Assembly (NCBI GenBank): GCA_014237395.1
Contig: JABZFP010000013.1
Span: forward strand, 104,202-168,201
Length of the DNA stretch: 64,000 bases
Reading direction: 5' to 3'
Source of the DNA: Desulfobacteraceae bacterium
GTDB taxonomy: Bacteria; Desulfobacterota; Desulfobacteria; Desulfobacterales; UBA5852
Numbering within the stretch: position 1 is the first letter of the stretch; each line of letters begins with the position of its first letter. Positions 60,430 to 64,000 of this stretch are shown in pieces. The notes beneath the pieces were generated by a model, which was given only the letters and a program-made list of their open reading frames with translations, was not told where the DNA came from and searched no databases. The position numbers and the translations under genes were made by a program.

Positions 60430-61179
60430 TCAATAGATTTTAATGTTGCGGAGGTTGGTCCAGGTTGGTTCAGCGTACCAGATTTCAAGAAAATCGCTTA
60501 TGGATGCTTTTTCGCGTTGTGTCCACCCGTCAGCGACAGGTTTTCGAAGAAGGGCTTTAATGCCTGCAAACGCAGGCGCGTGTTTCGAGGCCAGATCCGC
60601 AGCAATAGCCTTGGCCTTATCCATCAGGTGGGTGTCGGATGTCGCTTCCTGCACGAGGCCGAGCCCCAGCGCTTCTTCGGCCGAATACATGGCCCCCGAA
60701 TAGAGAACCTTGGCTGCATTGGCGCTTCCAACCAGAAATCGCAACATCTCGGTGCTTCCCGCGAAAATGGACGAACCAAAAGCGATTTCGTTGAGCGAGA
60801 TTTTCCCTTTATTGGCCGCCATGACGCGGTAGTCGCAAGCCAAGGCCAGCATGCAGCCCCCGGCGATGGTATGGCCGTTCAGGGCCGCGACAACGGGTTT
60901 CGGGAATAGAAACAGGTAGGTATAAAAGTCAGTAAAATTGATCAGGTAATCCCTGAAGTCATCTTTGGCGAAAGATCGAAACTCCGGGATATCAAAACCA
61001 AAAGAAAAAAACTTTCCCGATCCCGTAAAAACGATGGCCTTCGTGTCCGGGTCCGCTTCCAGGGCGCTAAAACACGCCCGCAGTTCGTCAATAACGATCC
61101 CATTCAGGGCATTCACCTTGCCTCGACTAAGAACGACGGTGGCAATACCATCACGCGTTTCCACTTTGGCAAAAGCCAT
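60430..61179 (-). CDS. Enoyl-CoA hydratase/isomerase family protein
   Basis: A 249-residue crotonase-fold protein. The oxyanion-hole parts are FFSFGFDIPEF (usually SAGxD; the Ala/Gly is changed to SFG) and ALNGHTIAGGCMLALACDYRVM. The catalytic Glu of hydratases would lie in the LNEIAFGSSIFAGSTEMLRF segment, where position use differs from typical hydratases, so isomerase or hydrolase chemistry is also possible. It stands between the NERD gene and its truncated copy, without other fatty-acid genes. Confidence 0.8.
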   Translation of the reverse strand: MAFAKVETRDGIATVVLSRGKVNALNGIVIDELRACFSALEADPDTKAIVFTGSGKFFSFGFDIPEFRSFAKDDFRDYLINFTDFYTYLFLFPKPVVAALNGHTIAGGCMLALACDYRVMAANKGKISLNEIAFGSSIFAGSTEMLRFLVGSANAAKVLYSGAMYSAEEALGLGLVQEATSDTHLMDKAKAIAADLASKHAPAFAGIKALLRKPVADGWTQREKASISDFLEIWYAEPTWTNLRNIKIY

Positions 61180-61227
61180 GCTTCCTCCCCTGTCCTGAGC
61201 ATTGGTGCAACGGCATACCGTTTTGGG

Positions 61228-61668
61228 CTAGGCCAGCGTCCACGGCTTGGTGAAGTAGGTTTTACGAACATCCGCCGCCTTGCTCGCGGCCCATTTCTCC
61301 AATCCCATTTTATTGATCAGGCACAGATTAAAGACCTTCATGTTATGCGGCAGATCGCCCGCTTTGTCAGCATAGGGGTGGAGGTTGTCGCAGGGGAACG
61401 CATCGCAGTCGCCGCAAAATGCCGCGCCCTTTTCCTTGCTGCATTCAAAGGCCGCACAGCGATGGTTCTCGCCGAAAACATGCTGTTGAAGAGGGATCCG
61501 GCCGTTGTGTTCACGGCACCCTTTGCACAGCATGACCTCAACCGGGATACCGTACTGGGAGGACATTTTCTCGACGATTTCCATCGCCTCCCGGTTCTCG
61601 TGGGCCAGATAGAAATGACAGTTGAAGCAGTCCAGGCCGCAGGGCGCCGTCATATGATAGTAGTCCAT
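61228..61668 (-). CDS. Cysteine-rich DUF3795 protein
   Basis: A 146-residue small protein with many cysteines: APCGLDCFNC, MLCKGCREHNG, CAAFECSKEKG and FCGDCDAFPCDNL. The order matches DUF3795, a family common in anaerobes and thought to bind zinc or an iron-sulfur cluster. No enzymatic motif is apparent. It probably acts in the cytoplasm, with a regulatory or metal-related function unknown. Confidence 0.78.
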   Translation of the reverse strand: MDYYHMTAPCGLDCFNCHFYLAHENREAMEIVEKMSSQYGIPVEVMLCKGCREHNGRIPLQQHVFGENHRCAAFECSKEKGAAFCGDCDAFPCDNLHPYADKAGDLPHNMKVFNLCLINKMGLEKWAASKAADVRKTYFTKPWTLA

Positions 61669-61725
61669 CAGTAGTCCTCCATGGCTGATAAAGGAGTCAC
61701 CTTCGCAAAGACGCGTTTATACCAG

Positions 61726-62028
61726 TCAAACAATTTCGATATCACAGCACTTCTGGTCCAGTTGGTGGGCGATCCGGGTGATCATTGCCGTGGTCAGCGG
61801 CCTGGCCGGGATGTGCGGAAAAAGGAATCCGAACTGTTTGGGATTGACGACGGGGATGCCTTCACTGGACTTCCGTTTGACGAACCAACCCGGCAGGGTA
61901 ACGATGGCCCGCACGGAGATATCTTCACTAGCGGCTTGGCTCAGCCAGCGCAAAAGCCATTTGGATGGACGTTTGGCCTGCGCGATCATGGCGATATCGG
62001 TGCCGCTGGGAAAATGCAGGGCCCGTCC
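61726..62028 (-). pseudogene. Truncated copy of the NERD-domain gene
   Basis: About 100 codons in frame that match the C-terminal part of the NERD protein at 59381-60262, about three-quarters identical by eye (GRALHFPSGTDIAMIAQAK, then AIVTLPGWFVKR and LDQKCCDIE). The membrane helices and the DH...ETK catalytic core are missing. The frame is open farther upstream to 62187, but that part shows no similarity. The copy lies in the same direction as the parent, with two genes between, so a partial tandem duplication or deletion is likely. Lack of stops suggests it is recent or still translated. Confidence 0.7.
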
Positions 62029-62081
62029 CCAATCCCCGCTATCGCACATCATCTGTTGTTGTGCAAATATCTGCTCTTTCT

Positions 62082-62396
62082 TCAGATTGGGCACGGAACC
62101 GAACCGAAAAGTGAGAAATAGTGACACGCCATAAGCAGTAGAAGGATCCCGAATGGAATCATTGCCGCCAGAAGGGCTGTTACCCACACATTCTGCGATT
62201 TTCTAAATGTTGGAATTGTGGATAGATGCTGAATAGGAAATGATATGATGTTTGGTTTCGTGCCAGAGGCCGTCGAGGGTCGTGTCAGTTTGGCGAGACG
62301 CAATAAAACCATATCGACCAGGAATTTGTCACCTAGCAGAATGGCCTCATGCATAATCTCGCGATATAATCGCGTGTTCTTATAGTCGGCAATCAA
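62082..62396 (-). CDS. Hypothetical protein with C-terminal membrane helix
   Basis: A 104-residue frame with a helical N-terminal part (IMHEAILLGDKFLVDMVLLRLAKL, in part) and a C-terminal hydrophobic helix (VTALLAAMIPFGILLLLMAC). The start is a TTG at 62396 or an ATG at 62354; neither has a good ribosome site. It follows the XRE regulator gene by 27 bases. The helical part resembles in composition the tail of that regulator (LNKALILKDQELVSYV), perhaps an interaction pair. Its reality is uncertain. Confidence 0.35.
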   Translation of the reverse strand: MIADYKNTRLYREIMHEAILLGDKFLVDMVLLRLAKLTRPSTASGTKPNIISFPIQHLSTIPTFRKSQNVWVTALLAAMIPFGILLLLMACHYFSLFGSVPCPI

Positions 62397-62423
62397 TGAG
62401 AACGCGTCGCTTATTTAAGTGAG

Positions 62424-62849
62424 TTACTGGTTACCCACAGCTTTAGCCTCTTGCAAAAGAAGACCGGCCGTTTTTTTGGCCACATAGGAAACCAACTCCT
62501 GGTCCTTAAGTATCAGGGCCTTGTTGAGTATGCTCAAGCACTCTTCCAGTCCGGGAAATTGACTGAAAATTCTTTGATGAACAAAAACGCCCTCTGATTT
62601 TTGTTTCGCTAAGGAGCCTGGGTTTTCCTCCTGGTAAAATAGAAGTTCCGAGAGCGGCAGGTGCAGGGAATCGGCAATCGCTTTCAAATCATCGAGGGTT
62701 GGTTTCTGTTTGTTGAGTTCGATATTCTTAATTTTGGTTCGGCCGGAATCGGGTGTGGTATTAAATGCTTCAGCACCCAGCTGACCCTGGTTTATTCCTG
62801 CCCGCTTCCTCAATATCTGGACGATTTCACCCTGTGTTAGTTCTACCAT
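62424..62849 (-). CDS. XRE-family helix-turn-helix regulator
   Basis: A 141-residue DNA-binding protein. The N-terminal HTH (about 3-68) reads GEIVQILRKRAGINQGQLG, then IKNIELNKQKPTLDDLKAIADSLHLPLSELL, the classic XRE/Cro pattern. The C-terminal helices (about 85-140) probably dimerise or bind a partner. It is followed by a small membrane-protein frame and preceded by an unusually AT-rich region with a long palindrome, which may be its operator. Confidence 0.8.
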   Translation of the reverse strand: MVELTQGEIVQILRKRAGINQGQLGAEAFNTTPDSGRTKIKNIELNKQKPTLDDLKAIADSLHLPLSELLFYQEENPGSLAKQKSEGVFVHQRIFSQFPGLEECLSILNKALILKDQELVSYVAKKTAGLLLQEAKAVGNQ

Positions 62850-63291
62850 ATGGCTCTCATTTTATTTCGGGGTGCACCCTGCGAAAGCGTGGTTTCAAAA
62901 TCGAAATCCGCTCATATCCAGTACCACCATCGACTGAGGGCGGACGCCGGGCATATCTTGGCTTCAAACCCAATTTGTACGCACATTATCCATATATACA
63001 CGCATTAAGTACGCGTTTACAATTAAAAATTAAAAATATTTCTATTTTTAGCAATATATTGGATATTTTATACATAAATTATCCAATATTTTGTTTATTT
63101 GATAATATATATGGACATTTTTTATTTTCCATGCTAACCAAAACCATTAACCGATTGTGCGTTGTCGTTCCGGGCACGGACAGCCCACCCCCAGTTTCCT
63201 GACTTTGAAAGAATACGGCTTGAAAATTAAAGTGCGGCGCTCTCACCCAGCCTCGGGTTGACCGTTAAAAATTCCTGACGAGGAGGATCGT
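62850..63291. other. AT-rich divergent regulatory region
   Basis: 442 bases between the XRE regulator and the Rieske-like gene. From about 62990 to 63130 base composition turns strongly AT-rich, unlike the rest of the window. It contains a perfect 10-bp inverted repeat at 63056-63089. The 146-codon frame across it is not supported by any protein feature. Confidence 0.6.
63056..63089. promoter_or_regulatory. Candidate operator: perfect inverted repeat
   Basis: ATATTGGATA (63056-63065) and TATCCAATAT (63080-63089), fully complementary and separated by 14 bases. It lies in the AT-rich region between the XRE regulator and the Rieske-like gene, so it may bind that regulator. Confidence 0.55.
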
Positions 63292-63777
63292 ATGAAGGTG
63301 AACGGCAAAGTCACCCGCCGAGAATTCATTTCAACCACGGCCGCCGTCGGCGCTTGCATGTGCGGGTTGAACGGTTGTCTCCTGTTCTCCCTGGAAGGCG
63401 ATACACCCCAAATCCGTCCGCCGGCCTATGCGATTGAAGCGTCGGATAAGAATCTTGAAATCGTTATCGATATCGGGAAGGCCCCGGATTTGCTGACCGA
63501 GGGAAACGCCGTCAAGATAATCGATTCCCGAATAAAAGAGGCCATCATTATTGCGAATACGGGCCAGAATGCTTTCACGGTTTTGTCAATCGCCTGCCCC
63601 CATAATGGTTTTGAAGTCGAGTATAAACACGACCAGAAAATTTTTAAATGTATCAGTGTCAGTCGGGCCGAGTTTGCCTTTGACGGCCAGGTGCTTAATG
63701 GCCCTCCCCGAAAGCCGCTAACTTCATATCCGATCCGCCGTCAAGACGATAAGCTCATTGTTTCCATTGCCGTGTAG
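63292..63777 (+). CDS. Rieske-like exported protein with an incomplete cluster site
   Basis: A 161-residue protein. The N terminus has RREFISTTAAVGACMCGLNGC, a Tat-like signal with a possible lipobox cysteine. Residues about 60-160 fold as a Rieske domain. The first ligand pair is intact (C102-P-H104 in ACPHNG), but the second loop reads C120-I-S-V123 where Rieske proteins have C-x-x-H, so the second His is replaced by Val. A normal [2Fe-2S] centre is therefore unlikely. GGAGGA precedes the ATG at 63292. It may be a structural relic, or bind a different metal centre. Confidence 0.75.
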   Translation: MKVNGKVTRREFISTTAAVGACMCGLNGCLLFSLEGDTPQIRPPAYAIEASDKNLEIVIDIGKAPDLLTEGNAVKIIDSRIKEAIIIANTGQNAFTVLSIACPHNGFEVEYKHDQKIFKCISVSRAEFAFDGQVLNGPPRKPLTSYPIRRQDDKLIVSIAV

Positions 63778-63882
63778 CGCAGGTACGGCCGACTTGCAGA
63801 CCGGCACCCCCGATTTTCTTATACAAAGCATATGCATAGAGGAAGGCGTTAAAAAAGGGGCTTTCATGAAACCATCATCCGT

Positions 63883-64000
63883 GAGGGTGTCAAATTAACT
63901 GTGTAACTGGTTTTCATACTGTCACCCGTTCGCCAAAGAGGATGACAAACTGATTGAGCGCCGCTTTCCAGTCCCGGATCGGCATCGTCCACTTCTTAGC
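63883..64000 (-). mobile_element. End of an IS256-type insertion sequence
   Basis: The element continues past the right edge. A terminal-repeat-like sequence GAGGGTGTCAAATTAACT followed by GTGTAA (63883-63906) sits just outside the stop of the transposase, as in the IS256/mutator family, whose ends carry TTACACA and GTGTCAAA-like parts. The far end and target duplication are not visible. Confidence 0.7.
63914..64000 (-). CDS. IS256-family (mutator) transposase, C-terminal end
   Basis: Only the last 28 codons are inside the window: AKKWTMPIRDWKAALNQF followed by a short tail and stop. WTxPIRDWKxALNQFxI is the conserved C terminus of IS256-type DDE transposases. The catalytic domain lies outside. 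Confidence 0.85.
   Translation of the reverse strand, partial: AKKWTMPIRDWKAALNQFVILFGERVTV

Noticed and set aside
62765..63202. 146-codon frame across the AT-rich regulatory region
   Set aside because: It overlaps the XRE gene in antisense, then follows AT-rich DNA with no protein-like pattern.
1..64000. CRISPR arrays, tRNA or rRNA genes
   Set aside because: I looked for regularly spaced direct repeats, cloverleaf-type arms and conserved rRNA stretches, and found none that I could support.

Overview
The window looks like chromosomal DNA of a moderately GC-rich, selenocysteine-using anaerobe. My best guess is a member of the Desulfobacterota (Desulfobacterales-like). The reasons are three in-frame UGA codons placed exactly at redox-active positions of thiol oxidoreductase families, rubrerythrin, several Pot/Nup-type uptake systems, and families of dispersed palindromic repeats. 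No rRNA, tRNA or CRISPR array was seen. The taxonomic guess is an inference, not a match to a known genome.

Layout. 1-3 kb: the end of a flavin amine oxidase-like gene and an unusual REC / periplasmic-binding-like / CheW fusion. 3-10 kb: a selenocysteine MsrA lipoprotein, then a five-gene BMP/Nup-type nucleoside-uptake operon with a purine phosphoribosyltransferase. 10-18 kb: a DUF2156 protein, a Fur/PerR-like remnant coupled to rubrerythrin behind a palindromic operator, and a pyruvate dehydrogenase complex (E1, E2, E3) on the minus strand. 18-21 kb: a selenocysteine peroxiredoxin, an AblB-like acetyltransferase and an aminotransferase. 21-37 kb: a large catabolic region. It has a minus-strand operon (Pot-type ABC importer, proline racemase-family enzyme, amidohydrolase) and an IclR regulator. 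Divergent from these lies a double-length KamA-family radical SAM protein with a LytM-fold protein. An acyl-CoA synthetase and a BCCT carrier with a 40-residue membrane peptide follow. 37-42 kb: an unknown protein, a NYN-domain protein and TrkA/TrkH potassium uptake.

42-50 kb: a second Pot-type polyamine-uptake cluster with an amidohydrolase and a PuuB-like oxidase. 50-52 kb: a third selenoprotein (U-x-x-C thioredoxin fold), a ubiquitin-like sulfur carrier and a TPR protein. 52-57 kb: a cell-envelope group with two L,D-transpeptidase lipoproteins flanking a Braun-lipoprotein-like coiled coil. 57-64 kb: an MFS carrier, an M50 protease, a NERD protein and a truncated copy of it, an enoyl-CoA hydratase, a DUF3795 protein, an XRE regulator, a Rieske-like protein that has lost one cluster ligand, and the end of an IS256-type element.

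The best candidates for new biology are the KamA-centred locus at 28-37 kb, the three UGA-containing genes, the REC-SBP-CheW fusion, and the L,D-transpeptidase/Lpp-like triad. All long reading frames antisense to these genes were treated as shadows and left out.
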